Numbered from the stretch's first letter, positions 24,037 through 33,697 are shown. The stretch: 43,872 nt of DNA from Chloroflexia bacterium (GCA_025927935.1 JAICKM010000001.1:1-43872); one strand, 5' to 3'. Made by a program: numbers and translations. The notes: generated by a model not told the origin, from the sequence alone.

Positions 24037-25308
24037 ATGCCCACTGTTGATCCTAGGATCCTGACCCCATCGGGGGACCTGCCCCCTCCACTGCTTGCGC
24101 TGCGCACGGGCATCGCCCTCCAGCCCCTGCCGCACGGCCGCCGCATCCTTACTCTGGACTTGGGGCTACTCGGGGTGGCCACGGTTCTGGAGTCGCCCGC
24201 TCCCGCCCTTACGAGTGCGGAGTGGCAATGCATCATCGCGGCCCGCGAATCCTACCGGCACATGTGGGGGAGCAGCGACAAGGTCGCGGACACGCAGGAC
24301 GATCCCTTCGACGGTCGTGGCGCCTTTGCGCACCTCTATCACACCACCCATTACATCGCGACCGTCGTGACGCTCGGCAAGCCCGATAAGATTATCACCA
24401 TGCGGAAGGTCGCCATCCATCCGAATGCTCTCCCCCCGCAGGCCACCGACGCGCTACCCGCCCTCGTCGAAGATGTCGGGTTCTGGCAGGTCCACGACTC
24501 TGGGGCCGGAACCGCGCAGCCTCTCGGCACGGTGCTGCAAGGATACCTGGAACGGGAGCAGGGGCTGGGGCCCTACCCGTCGCCGGCCCATCTGCCGATT
24601 GCCGCCCTCTCCCGGTCGGGCACGCTCCCCTACGAGCGCCACCCCGAACGCCACCGCGATGATCGCAACCGTACTGCGGTGGCTTATGCCCTGATTCAGG
24701 TCGCCGCCCTATTAGGCGACCATGCTACCGTCTTCTACGCGGTCCAGATCTGCGAGGAGTTTCGGACCCGGGCCTTTGCCCTGCATTTGTCGGGGGACAG
24801 CCGGGTGGAGCTGGACTACCCACCCACTGTGCATACGCTGGGCCTACCCGCCGACCGGACCGTGGTGCGCCTGGATCGCGCCAACCCGGTGATCCGGCGG
24901 CTGCTACTCAATGTCCCCGGCTTCTGGCTCGATAACGCTGACCTGGCGCGCCTGCTCGCCGAGATGCTGGACACGGGCAGCCTGGGCGGGGTAGACTTCG
25001 CACCAGCCTCGGCAGAGCTGTTGGCCTCCCCGGACGCCGTTCGCCTGCAGCCCGCGCAAGCTACGCTCCTGCAACGCCTGGCGGGCCAGGAGGCGTTGAC
25101 ACTGCCTGAGGTGCAGGCGGGCGCCCGCCTCCTCGCCACCCCCCGCCTGACGAAATACCTCATCGGCCTACTGCACACTTATGACGTGTTGGCGGCGCGC
25201 GTGCTGACGGACGTTGGGGACGGTCCCTATTCCTCCGTGCTCGAACCGCAGCGCTACTGGCAGAGCGTGCTACGGTTACTGCGTGCCGCACGCGAACTAT
25301 ACACCTGA
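24037..25308 (+). CDS. Uncharacterised protein, possible acyl-/autoinducer-synthase-like fold
   Basis: 423 residues, first gene of the island operon. The start at 24037 has AAGGAG 9 bases upstream. I do not recognise it securely. The central part (about 60-250) reads like a GNAT/N-acyl amino-acid synthase (FeeM) or acyl-homoserine-lactone synthase arrangement: ARESYRHMWG (69-78), strand KIITMRKVAIHP (119-129), AALSRSGTLPY (189-199) where such enzymes have a strand ending in Ser-Arg, a helix NRTAVAYALIQVAALLGD, then strand TVFYAVQI and EEFRTRAF. The Glu before Ser-Arg in the acyl-homoserine-lactone synthases is absent. The C-terminal 150 residues are helical and unassigned. No signal peptide. 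It could instead be a new family. Confidence 0.6.
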   Translation: MPTVDPRILTPSGDLPPPLLALRTGIALQPLPHGRRILTLDLGLLGVATVLESPAPALTSAEWQCIIAARESYRHMWGSSDKVADTQDDPFDGRGAFAHLYHTTHYIATVVTLGKPDKIITMRKVAIHPNALPPQATDALPALVEDVGFWQVHDSGAGTAQPLGTVLQGYLEREQGLGPYPSPAHLPIAALSRSGTLPYERHPERHRDDRNRTAVAYALIQVAALLGDHATVFYAVQICEEFRTRAFALHLSGDSRVELDYPPTVHTLGLPADRTVVRLDRANPVIRRLLLNVPGFWLDNADLARLLAEMLDTGSLGGVDFAPASAELLASPDAVRLQPAQATLLQRLAGQEALTLPEVQAGARLLATPRLTKYLIGLLHTYDVLAARVLTDVGDGPYSSVLEPQRYWQSVLRLLRAARELYT

Positions 25309-25487
25309 AGGCGCCTACCGCAGCCGCCCCTGTCATCGGGCAACTATTCAGCGCGGCGGGGTTCGCACTTACCGCCGTATTGCCGACGCCGTCCCGCTTT
25401 GCGATCCTGGAGGGACACCCACGATAAGCCGATGGCCGACGCCTCGCCCCACGGCCACGGTCGCGGGCCACTCATTGAGGAGGAGTT

Positions 25488-27841
25488 ATGACCCATACTA
25501 CTGTTGGCTCGACCCTGGAAACCCGGCGAACCGAACGCATAGCCAACGTAGCCGAGTTCAGCTACCGCCCGGAATTCTACCGGCTGTGGGCGTCGGCCGA
25601 CCAGGCCGGCCTGGAGGCCCTTCTGGGTCAGCAGCCCGTACTGCAGGTGTTTGACGAGATCCAGGGGCAGCTTGCCGAACTGCTCAAAGCCCGCCGCCCC
25701 GATCACAAGTATCGGCCGGACGAGTTGCAAGCGGCGATCGAGCACCACCTGGCGGGTCGGCCCCGCGCCCACTATGGGGTGTGGGTCTATTACCCCTGGG
25801 CCGCGCGCCTGGTGCATCTGCTTGATGAGGCGGAATTTGTCGAATTACGCACGGATCGCAACCGTCATAAGATCACCCGGGACGAGCAAGCGCGGCTCGC
25901 CCGGCAGCGGGTGGGCATTGTGGGGTTGTCGGTGGGCCAGGCCATCGCCTTGACCCTGGCGCTGGAGCGGGGCTGCGGCGAGCTGCGGCTGGCCGACTTC
26001 GACCGGCTCGAACTCTCCAATCTCAACCGCCTGCGCACCGGCGTCCATACGCTCGGCGTGCCCAAGGTGATCGCCGCCGCCCGCGAGATCGCGGAAATCG
26101 ATCCGTATCTTGCCGTCACCTGTTACCCTGAAGGGGTCACCGAGGCCACCGTCGACACCTTCCTGACCGCCGACGGTGGCCTGGACCTCGTCCTCGACGA
26201 GTGCGATAGCCTGGACGTCAAAGTACTGCTGCGCCAACGGGCGCGGGCCCACCGGATTCCGGTGGTGATGTGTACCAGCGATCGCGGCCTGCTCGACGTC
26301 GAGCGCTTTGATCGGGAGCCCAGCCGGCCCCTGTTCCACGGGCTGGCGGGCGACCTCGACTACCCGGCGCTCCAGGGGCTGACCACCGAGGAAAAGGTGC
26401 CGTACATCCTCCAGATTATGGGCCTCGCTACGACCTCGGCCCGCCTGAAAGCCTCATTCATCGAGGTAGAGCAAACCATTGCCACCTGGCCGCAACTCGG
26501 CTCGGCGGTGGTGCTCGGCGGAGCGGTGGCCGCGGACGTCTGCCGGCGCATTGCCTTGGGCCAGTACCAGGACTCGGGCCGTTATTTCGTGGACCTGGAA
26601 ACGCTCGTCGCCGACCGAGCGCCGGGCGCTGACCCACCTCCGATGCTGCCGGTGGGGCCGCCCAGCATCAGCGGGGTGGAGATGAGTGGACTGATCCAGA
26701 CGGTACTCACTCCGGCACCGCACGGTTGCCTGTGTCTGGCACCGGAACAAATCACCGTATTGGTCGAAGCCGGGATCCGGGCGCCCAGCGGGGGCAACAG
26801 CCAACCCTGGCTATGGGCGGCGGCTACGGGGCATCTGTTCTTGTTTCACGATGAGCGCCGATCCGCCGCATCGCTCGACCAGGGGCTGGGGGGGCTGGTC
26901 GCCCTGGGGGCGGCCATCGAAAATGTTGTGCTCCAGGCGCACGCCTTGGGGCTGGAGGTTCTGCTCCATTACTTTCCGGCGCCGCAGGACCGCCGGTTGG
27001 TCGCGGGATTTTGCTTCGCGCCCCCCCAAGAGCAGGAGACGAACCCCCCCTATGAGTCGCATGACTATGATGCGCTGGTGGACGCGGTCTCCCGGCGGCG
27101 CACCAACCGGGCGCTCGGCCCCCGGCAGCCCCTCGATCCGGTGGTGCTCCCGGCCATGGCGGAGGCGGTGGCGACCATTCCGGGCGCCCGGCTCCATTAC
27201 CTGCTCGCGGAGGACGACCTGGAGGCCATCGGGGAACTCATCGGGGCGGGCGATCGGGTGCGGCTGCTCCATCCCCAGTGGCAGCAGGAGATGATGGCCG
27301 AGCTGCGCTGGACGCCCGCCGAGGCCGCCCGCACCCGCGATGGCGTCGACCTGGCGACGCTGCCCCTGGCCGCCGTGGATCGCGCCGGGCTGGAGATGGC
27401 CCGCGACCGGGCGGCCCTGACCCTGTTGCGCGCCTGGGACGCGGGCGAGCGCTTGAAAACTATGTCGCGTAAGGCGGTGGCGGCAGCCTCGGCGGTCGGG
27501 CTAATCACTATGCGCACGGATCGGCCGCTCGATTATCTGCTGGGCGGGCGATGCAGCGGGCGTGGCTCATCGCCACCCAGCACCACCTCGCCTTCCAGCC
27601 GCTGTCCATCCTGCCCTACATGTTTAAACAAGCGCAGCGGGGGCTGGACCCGCTGCTCCCGCCGGCCCTGCAAACCGAGCTGTACGCGCTGCGGCTGCAG
27701 TACCAGGCCCTCTTTTCGGTGTGGGATGGGATGGGGGAAATCCTGCTCTTCCGCCTGGCCGTGGCCGACCCACCGCCCGTCCGCGAACGCCGCCGCCCGG
27801 TGGAGGAGGTCTTGCGCTGTTTCCCTCGCAATGGACGGTAG
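25488..27841 (+). pseudogene. ThiF/E1-like adenylyltransferase fused to nitroreductase (Rv1355c/MoeY type), frameshifted
   Basis: Start at 25488 with AGGAGG 5-10 bases upstream. N-terminal helical region (1-135); ThiF-like Rossmann domain (about 141-390) with VGIVGLSVG at 142-150, the acidic LADFDRLELSNLNR (168-181) and Lys193, the set that binds ATP in E1 enzymes. A nitroreductase-like domain starts near 425 (IRAPSGGNSQPWLW) and has SRRRTNRALGP for FMN binding. The first frame loses the family sequence at about 27540-27550. One base away, the frame from 27551 (MQRAWLIATQHHLAFQPLSILPY) continues the nitroreductase to a stop at 27839-27841, so about one base is missing. Either a real disruption or a sequencing error. 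Likely modifies a carboxyl or thioamide-type substrate (inference). Confidence 0.82.
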
Positions 27842-27892
27842 AAAAGGCGTCCAACCTTATTTGTATAGTCGTGGCAGAGAGGAGACAAGATC

Positions 27893-28537
27893 GTGAATAT
27901 CAACTGCATCTCGCCGACCATGCTGGAATGTGCAGAGGAAATCCTTAAGTGGGCGCGGGAGACGCTCGCCGTCGAAAACGAGCACCTGCACCGGCCGCGG
28001 GGTAATCAGGTAGTCTGCCCGTTTGTCGGCCCAGCCATTGAGAATGACTCCTTCTATCTGGCCTTCCACCCCGAGGTCACCCAGCACAGTGCCCGTCTGA
28101 TCGAACAGATCATGGTCAGCTACATTCCGGAGTTTGGGCACCTCTGGCCGTTTGAGCCGAGCGACCGCCTGAAGAAAGCGCTGCTGGTGGTCTTCCCGCA
28201 CCTCCCGGCCAGGCAGACGCGCGTGCTGGATCAGGTATATACCTCCATCAAGAATAAGTTTGTGGCCGCGGGCCGCATGGTCGGACAATTCCATCAGAAC
28301 TGTGATGTGCCCTCGGTGTATAACCGGGCCTGCATGGTCTCCCGCTCACCCGTCCCGTTGATGGCCGTTCGGCACATGGCCATCCATGATATCCTCTTTT
28401 TGGGCGAGAACGAAGAATGGTTTCAAGAGTACAACGTCCGGTTCGGCCACCGCTTCCAGGACCTCGACAAAGTCGAGTCCTTCAACAAACATCTCGTCGA
28501 ATACTACCTCAAGGCCAAGGCAAGGTTCTCTCTGTGA
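27893..28537 (+). CDS. DUF6875-like protein
   Basis: 214 residues, GTG start at 27893 with GAGGAG about 10 bases upstream. The core has CPFVGPAIENDSFYLAFH (about 43-60), LKKALLVVFPHL, then MVGQFHQNCDVPSVYNRAC (about 129-147) and SPVPLMAVRHMAIHDILFL, the ordered blocks of the DUF6875 family as I know it. Conserved Cys and His (CPF, GQFH, NCD, RHM) suggest a cofactor or metal site. No signal peptide. It follows the ThiF-nitroreductase frame closely, so it completes a three-gene operon. The function of the family is unknown to me. Confidence 0.68.
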   Translation: MNINCISPTMLECAEEILKWARETLAVENEHLHRPRGNQVVCPFVGPAIENDSFYLAFHPEVTQHSARLIEQIMVSYIPEFGHLWPFEPSDRLKKALLVVFPHLPARQTRVLDQVYTSIKNKFVAAGRMVGQFHQNCDVPSVYNRACMVSRSPVPLMAVRHMAIHDILFLGENEEWFQEYNVRFGHRFQDLDKVESFNKHLVEYYLKAKARFSL

Positions 28538-28601
28538 CACGACTGCTCAAGGTCGCCCTGCATGTTCAACCGGGAACTGCTCAGGCATACGGAGCCGTCC
28601 C

Positions 28602-30929
28602 CTATCCATCTTCTTCCAAGGCGTAGGCCACGGCCTGCTCCAGGCTCATGGCTCTCCCTTTCTCCTGTGCCTGCACGTATGCGTCGTCTCCTAGCTGGGC
28701 ACGGGCCGCGCCCAGGGCCCGCTCGTAGGGTTGGCGATCTGCCGGTGTCAGGAGCGGCTGCATGGCTTGCAGCTCCGCCTCGGCTGCTCCCAGTAGTATG
28801 GCTCCCCGCTGTGGCCGCCCATGCTCTACTTCCACTGTGCCCAACCCGGCCAGACCCAATACGATCGCCCTCATGTGCTTTGTCTCTCTGGCAACAATGA
28901 GACTCTCCTGATAAAGGGCGCGGGCCTTGGCATAATCCTCCTCTGCGGAGGCAAGGCGGGCCAAGTTCAAGAGGGCGCTGGCAATACCTGCCATGTGCCC
29001 GATCTCGCGCTTGATGACAAGGCTCTGTTCAAGTAGAACACGGGCTGTGGCCCAGTCCCCCGCATAATACGCCATTCTTCCCAGGTTGATCAGCGTCCCA
29101 GCAATGCCCCTCGTGTGGCCCAGGTCTCGTTCGATGGCCAGGCTCTGCTCATACAGCGTGCGGGCCCGGGCGTAGTCTCCCTCTGCGCCCGCGATATGCG
29201 CCAGGTTCGTGAGTTGTAGGGAGATGCCGACCTTGTACCCGATCGACCCGTTAATGGCCAGGCTCTGCTCATACAAGGTGCGCGCCGCACGGTAGTCTCC
29301 CTCGGCTGCCGCAATATTGCCCAAATTCCCCAGAGAACCGCCAATGCCCCATGTGTCCCCTATCGCTCGCCTGATGGCCAGGCTCTGCTCGTACAGGGCG
29401 CGGGCCGAGGCGTTATCGCCCTGTTCCTCCACGAGAATAGCCAGGTTGTTCAGCGCGTTGGCCATGGACCTATCGTCACCAACCTCGCGAGCCACAGTAT
29501 GCGCATGTTCATAGAGGGAGCGTGCGACGGCGTGTTCTCCTAACATATGGGTCAATGCGCCTGCGCCGTTCATCGCCTTCGCGCTCCATGCTTTGCAACC
29601 GTCGCACAGCGCCGCTTGCGAAACCAGTGCCTGCAACGCCTCTCTGCCTTCGGTGAGGTATCCCCTCACCATCCAGAAGCGCCAAATGGCCCCGCCGATG
29701 CGCAGCCCGATGGCTGTGCCTTCCGCTGCCCCACCCGCTCTGGCCCACCGCAGCGCCGCCCTGATATTATCGTGCTCCTCCTCCAGGCGATCCAACCATG
29801 CTTGCATCGTGGGGCCGGTAAGATGCGGTTCTGCTTCCTCGGCCAGCCGCATGAAGTAGTGGGCGTGTTCCCGCCGTAGGGACTCTGCCTCCCCACTCGC
29901 CTCCAATTGCTCGCGGGCATATTTCTGAAGCGTCTCCAGCATCCCGAAGCGCGGCTTACCCGCGGCCTCGGTTCGGCGCACGATCATGCTCTGGGCCAGT
30001 AACTCATCTACGGCGGCCAGCACGTCCGCACCTTGCTCACCCGGGGCATTGCCCCCCAGCCGCACGCAGATCTCCGCCACCGCCGGGGTGTTCGCGTCCG
30101 TCAACGTGAACCCGCTGTCGACGTCGCGTGCCCGCTCCACAAACAGGCGGATCGCCTTATTTTGTGCCAGCTCCTCAGCGAATAGCAGGTGTTGTAGATC
30201 CGGCAGGGCGAGGGGCGGCACGGCCACGCGCTTCTCCCCGCGCAGGCGCAAGGCCACCCGGCTGGTCGCCAGCACTTGCAGCCCCGGTGCCGCTTGCAGC
30301 AGCGTGCTCACCTGTGGCCCCGCGTCCACCAGGCGTTCAAAGTTGTCCAGCACCAGCAGCAGCCGCTTCGCACGCAGGTAGGTCTGCACCCGCTCAAGTA
30401 TGGGCTGCCCGCCCGCTTCCTGCACGCCCAGCACCTGGGCCACGGTGGGCAGCACAAGCGAAGCATCCGTCAGGGGGGCGAGGTCCACAAACCAGATCCC
30501 ATCGGGGAAGTCCGTCAGCATCGCAGTGCTGACCTCCAGGGCTAGACGGGTCTTCCCCGATCCCCCCGGCCCGGTCAGCGTCACCAACCGCCCATCGGCC
30601 TGCCGGAGCAGGCGGGTAATCGCTGCCACCTCCGCCTCGCGGCCGATGAAGCTGGTCAGGGGGGCGGGCAGATTGTGCAGCGGGAGGGGGGTGGCCGGCT
30701 GGACCGCCTGCTCTAACCGCTGGCGTTCGTCGGCCGTCAGGTGCAGTGCATCGGCGAGCAGGGCCAAGGTGGCTTTGCGGGGGGTGCGATTGACGCCTCG
30801 CTCCAGGTCGCTGATGGCGCGCGTGCTCAGTCCCGTTTTGAGGGCCAACTCGTCCTGCGACAGGCGTGCCCCCTGCCGGTAACGGCGCAGTACTTCGCCG
30901 AACGTGGGCGCTGGGGCTCGTTGCATCAT
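28602..30929 (-). CDS. XRE-family regulator with STAND (NB-ARC) ATPase and TPR array
   Basis: 775 residues. Helix-turn-helix of the XRE type at 8-65 (LSQDELALKTGLSTRAISDLERG), NB-ARC ATPase with P-loop GPGGSGKT at 120-127 and Walker B LLLVLDNFE at 190-198, sensor ATSR at 221-224, and at least six TPR/Kinesin-light-chain repeats from about 430 to 720 (ALYEQSLAI and variants). Relatives have roughly 100-130 residues of helical and winged-helix sequence after the GLPLA-type motif. Here VRLGG runs directly into ADVLAAVDELLAQSM (about 288-315), so that segment is missing in frame. Ligand-gated transcription factor of the AfsR/MalT style; it is divergent from the exported hydrolase and shares its upstream region. 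Second ATG at 30926 is an equal start choice. Confidence 0.85.
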   Translation of the reverse strand: MMQRAPAPTFGEVLRRYRQGARLSQDELALKTGLSTRAISDLERGVNRTPRKATLALLADALHLTADERQRLEQAVQPATPLPLHNLPAPLTSFIGREAEVAAITRLLRQADGRLVTLTGPGGSGKTRLALEVSTAMLTDFPDGIWFVDLAPLTDASLVLPTVAQVLGVQEAGGQPILERVQTYLRAKRLLLVLDNFERLVDAGPQVSTLLQAAPGLQVLATSRVALRLRGEKRVAVPPLALPDLQHLLFAEELAQNKAIRLFVERARDVDSGFTLTDANTPAVAEICVRLGGNAPGEQGADVLAAVDELLAQSMIVRRTEAAGKPRFGMLETLQKYAREQLEASGEAESLRREHAHYFMRLAEEAEPHLTGPTMQAWLDRLEEEHDNIRAALRWARAGGAAEGTAIGLRIGGAIWRFWMVRGYLTEGREALQALVSQAALCDGCKAWSAKAMNGAGALTHMLGEHAVARSLYEHAHTVAREVGDDRSMANALNNLAILVEEQGDNASARALYEQSLAIRRAIGDTWGIGGSLGNLGNIAAAEGDYRAARTLYEQSLAINGSIGYKVGISLQLTNLAHIAGAEGDYARARTLYEQSLAIERDLGHTRGIAGTLINLGRMAYYAGDWATARVLLEQSLVIKREIGHMAGIASALLNLARLASAEEDYAKARALYQESLIVARETKHMRAIVLGLAGLGTVEVEHGRPQRGAILLGAAEAELQAMQPLLTPADRQPYERALGAARAQLGDDAYVQAQEKGRAMSLEQAVAYALEEDG

Positions 30930-30993
30930 CGTCCCTCGAGTGCGTCCCTGAACTTGCTGCGCTCATGGTCCCTGGTACGTCCTAGTATACCCC

Positions 30994-31057
30994 ATTATGT
31001 GGGTAAGATGTGAGTCTCCTGTATGGTTTCGGCGCGCACTACGCCCTATGCTGGTCC
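30994..31057 (+). promoter_or_regulatory. Repeated 64-bp promoter block, copy 2
   Basis: Same conserved words and spacing as 23915-23978. It lies in the space between the divergent STAND regulator (start 30929) and the exported hydrolase (start 31163), oriented towards the hydrolase. A likely site of shared regulation. Confidence 0.7.
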
Positions 31058-31162
31058 CAACGAGGGGCAGCTCTGCCCTAAGGCTGGCAAGCAGAGAAAA
31101 CCGAACTGTGAAGCACGATGATACTCCTTGTCGGCATAGTCACAAAGGAAAGGAATAAGACC

Positions 31163-32191
31163 ATGAAAACGCGAACCGGATTACTGCTCCGCTTGGGCGT
31201 AGCTGGCATCATGCTGCTGCTGCCTTCAGGAATCAGCCCGGCCGTCACCGCGACCGCAACGGCTCAAGGGGGAATCGCTGGCAACTTCGAGGCAAATGGC
31301 AAATCACTGTACATACAGTGCCAGGGCCAGAGCGGCACGGGCGCACCGACGATCATATTGGAGACCGGCGAGGGCGCGCCGGGCCAAGCGATGAGGATCC
31401 TGCAGCTCAAGCTCGCTGCGCGGACGCTGACCTGCGCGTACGATCGGGCAAACACCGGGAGCAGCAGCCCTGCTCCGCAACCGCGCTCTGGGCAGGATGT
31501 CACAGAGGATCTGCACGCCCTGCTGGCTGCAGCGCAGGTACCGGGCCCCTACGTGCTGGTGGGACATTCGGCAGGCGGCATGTTCGTTCAGCTTTACGCC
31601 CGCAAATACGCTGCCCAGGTGGCGGGGGTAGTTTCAATGAACCCTGTGCCCCCAGCCCACCCGTGGCTAGATGAGGTAAGCAAGATCTTCACACCGGAGG
31701 AGTACGCCGATGAGCAGGCATACTACCACGGCCAGAACGGGGAGTCCTTCGCTTACCTGACCACCAGCGATCAACTGACAGCAGCACCCGCTCCGCCAAA
31801 CGTGCCTTTCGAAATGTTCATCTCCACGATCGCTCAATGCTATAGTGCCACCGATGTCTGTGGGAGGAGCTATCCGACCTACGAGCACATACTGCAAGAC
31901 GTCACCGCCGCATGGCCGAGGGGCCACTTCTCGCAGATAGCGGCCGGGCATGACATTTATCAGGAAAACCCTGATGCGGTTGTGACAGTAGTGGAGCGCG
32001 TCCTCCCGCGCAAGCAGACCCCTACTCAACCTGGATCTTCATCGCCCGGTATGCCCTCGACGGGAGTGGGCATCGGCCCTGCTGACCTCATACTTGCGCC
32101 GGTCACCACTCTGGCGCTACTGCTCGTATTGGCAGGCCGTGTCCTGTCGCGTCGGGGTACGGGTCGCTTCAGACATACTGCACAACGCTGA
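31163..32191 (+). CDS. Exported alpha/beta hydrolase with sortase-like C-terminal anchor
   Basis: 342 residues. The start at 31163 (MKTRTG) has AAAGGAAAGGA upstream; an in-frame ATG 45 bases earlier would spoil the signal peptide. Signal peptide 1-35 (hydrophobic 7-25, cleavage near TATAQ). Hydrolase core: ILETGEGA (65-72) as the oxyanion strand, YDRANTG (93-99), nucleophile elbow GHSAGG (134-139, Ser136), late His in AAGHDIY. The C-terminus has MPSTG (297-301), a hydrophobic stretch and a basic tail, the layout of LPXTG-type sortase substrates though with Met in position one; it may equally be a plain membrane anchor. Acts outside the cell (inference). Confidence 0.82.
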   Translation: MKTRTGLLLRLGVAGIMLLLPSGISPAVTATATAQGGIAGNFEANGKSLYIQCQGQSGTGAPTIILETGEGAPGQAMRILQLKLAARTLTCAYDRANTGSSSPAPQPRSGQDVTEDLHALLAAAQVPGPYVLVGHSAGGMFVQLYARKYAAQVAGVVSMNPVPPAHPWLDEVSKIFTPEEYADEQAYYHGQNGESFAYLTTSDQLTAAPAPPNVPFEMFISTIAQCYSATDVCGRSYPTYEHILQDVTAAWPRGHFSQIAAGHDIYQENPDAVVTVVERVLPRKQTPTQPGSSSPGMPSTGVGIGPADLILAPVTTLALLLVLAGRVLSRRGTGRFRHTAQR

Positions 32192-32196
32192 ACCAG

Positions 32197-32279
32197 GTAC
32201 AGCGGGTCACAAGTTCGCTCCGTGATTTTTGTGCCTGGCTGAGCCGGCAGACCCGGATCGTTTTGGTGGCCCGCTGTAC
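32197..32279. repeat. Long-range inverted repeat ahead of the first lipoprotein gene
   Basis: GTACAGCGGG at 32197-32206 is the exact reverse complement of CCCGCTGTAC at 32270-32279, enclosing 63 bases between the hydrolase stop and the lipoprotein start. It could fold in the leader RNA or terminate the hydrolase transcript. Confidence 0.5.
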
Positions 32280-32334
32280 GAAGCACCTTCGGCTGAGTTG
32301 AGCGTAAAAGGGACGCTAAGGAGGAAACCTAGAG

Positions 32335-33690
32335 ATGAACAAGCTGCAATGGTTTGTGCTCGCCATTTGCTGCCTGTTGCTGGCGGCCTGCGGCGATACG
32401 ACCCCGCCTGCTAGCCCTACCGCGTTTACCCCCGGGGCGGCAACCGGCCCGGCAACTGCAACCGTGCCTGCGAATGGCGCAACAACCGCGACCGCTGCTG
32501 ACCGCCCCACTTCGGTGGCGAGCGTAGCTGCGGCAATAACGGCGACTACCACTACGATGGCCAATCCTGGCGTCATTTCAGATAGGCCCAACGACACAAC
32601 GCAGGCCCGGCTGCGGATCAACCAGTGCGTCGCGGGCGCTCCGGAAGTTGACGCCTACGTGAACGGGCAACAGGCCGTGAACGGCGGTGTACCGCAGGCT
32701 ATCGGAGCCACGGGGACGACCGGCTATCTATATCTGCCCCCCGGAACATACAGTGTCGCTCTAGTGCCCACCGGCCAGGGCCTCGACCACCCGTTCCTCG
32801 GCCCGCTCGATGTGCAGCTTGCCGCCGGCCATCGCTACACTCTGGTGGCGCTGGGACAGAAGGAAGATCCGACGCACAAAGGGCTGGTGATCGATGAGAC
32901 CGCTGCCTACCGGGCCAGCGGCGCGGAGCCGCCCGACGGCCAGCACCTGGCGCACCTCACGGTCAACAACATCAAGGGCGCGCCGCGCATCCGCTTCTCT
33001 CTGGGCGGGGTAGCAGAACCGCAGGCCGCTGCTTATGGTGACTTCGAAGCTCGGCTATGGCCCGCGTTCGCCCCGTCAATCGACGTCGTAACGGCCAACT
33101 CACCGAGCGAGGTAATCGCCCACGCCGACGGGCCCATTTTCAACCCGCCGGGATCGGATAACATGGACTGCGTTTTCGGCACCTACCCCGGCACCAACGA
33201 CTCCAATACCACGCCGGTCACGAGCATCTTGGGTCCCGCCGACTTCTTGCAGCGCTTCAACGACTTAAGCGCCAGCACGAGCGGTCAGACTCCTACGTTT
33301 CACACCTTCCTGGCCGCGCTCCAGACGACCGGCCTGACGGATCTGCTGGCGACCGGCGGGCCGTATCTGCTGTTCGTGCCCACCGACGCCGCCTTTGCGG
33401 CGGTGCCGGAGGCGCAGCGGCAGGCGCTGCTGGCCGATCCGCAGGCCCTGGCCGCTATGGTGCGCGCCCATGTGGTTTCCGGCTACTACCCGTCGGGCAG
33501 TCTGGGGCAGGGCCGCTTCAACCGCACTGTCACCAATATGCTCGGCGCGCCGCTCGTCTTGACCGGCGGCGATCAACTCATCGTGAACGGCACGAGCGTG
33601 GCCGGAGCAGGCGACTACGCGATGGTGGCGAACGGCACGCGGCTGTTCTGGACCAGCAAGGTGCTGCTGCCTCCTGCCCGGACTCCGTAG
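32335..33690 (+). CDS. Lipoprotein with DUF4397 and fasciclin (FAS1) domains
   Basis: 451 residues, start with GGAGG about 10 bases upstream. Lipobox LAAC with Cys19, then a Thr/Ala/Pro-rich linker to about 88. DUF4397 domain about 90-215 (RLRINQCVAGAPEVDAYVNG, YLPPGTYSVALVP, HRYTLVALGQK). Middle region 215-305 unassigned. FAS1 domain about 318-448 (FLAALQTTGLTDLLATGGPYLLFVPTDAAF, HVVSGYYPSG). Surface-exposed adhesion or matrix protein by family knowledge. It is the first of two paralogues in tandem. Confidence 0.88.
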   Translation: MNKLQWFVLAICCLLLAACGDTTPPASPTAFTPGAATGPATATVPANGATTATAADRPTSVASVAAAITATTTTMANPGVISDRPNDTTQARLRINQCVAGAPEVDAYVNGQQAVNGGVPQAIGATGTTGYLYLPPGTYSVALVPTGQGLDHPFLGPLDVQLAAGHRYTLVALGQKEDPTHKGLVIDETAAYRASGAEPPDGQHLAHLTVNNIKGAPRIRFSLGGVAEPQAAAYGDFEARLWPAFAPSIDVVTANSPSEVIAHADGPIFNPPGSDNMDCVFGTYPGTNDSNTTPVTSILGPADFLQRFNDLSASTSGQTPTFHTFLAALQTTGLTDLLATGGPYLLFVPTDAAFAAVPEAQRQALLADPQALAAMVRAHVVSGYYPSGSLGQGRFNRTVTNMLGAPLVLTGGDQLIVNGTSVAGAGDYAMVANGTRLFWTSKVLLPPARTP

Positions 33691-33697
33691 GCCCCTG

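Noticed and set aside
31118..31162. Earlier start of the exported hydrolase
   Set aside because: Adds 15 residues before a normal signal peptide, and the ribosome-binding sequence fits the later ATG.
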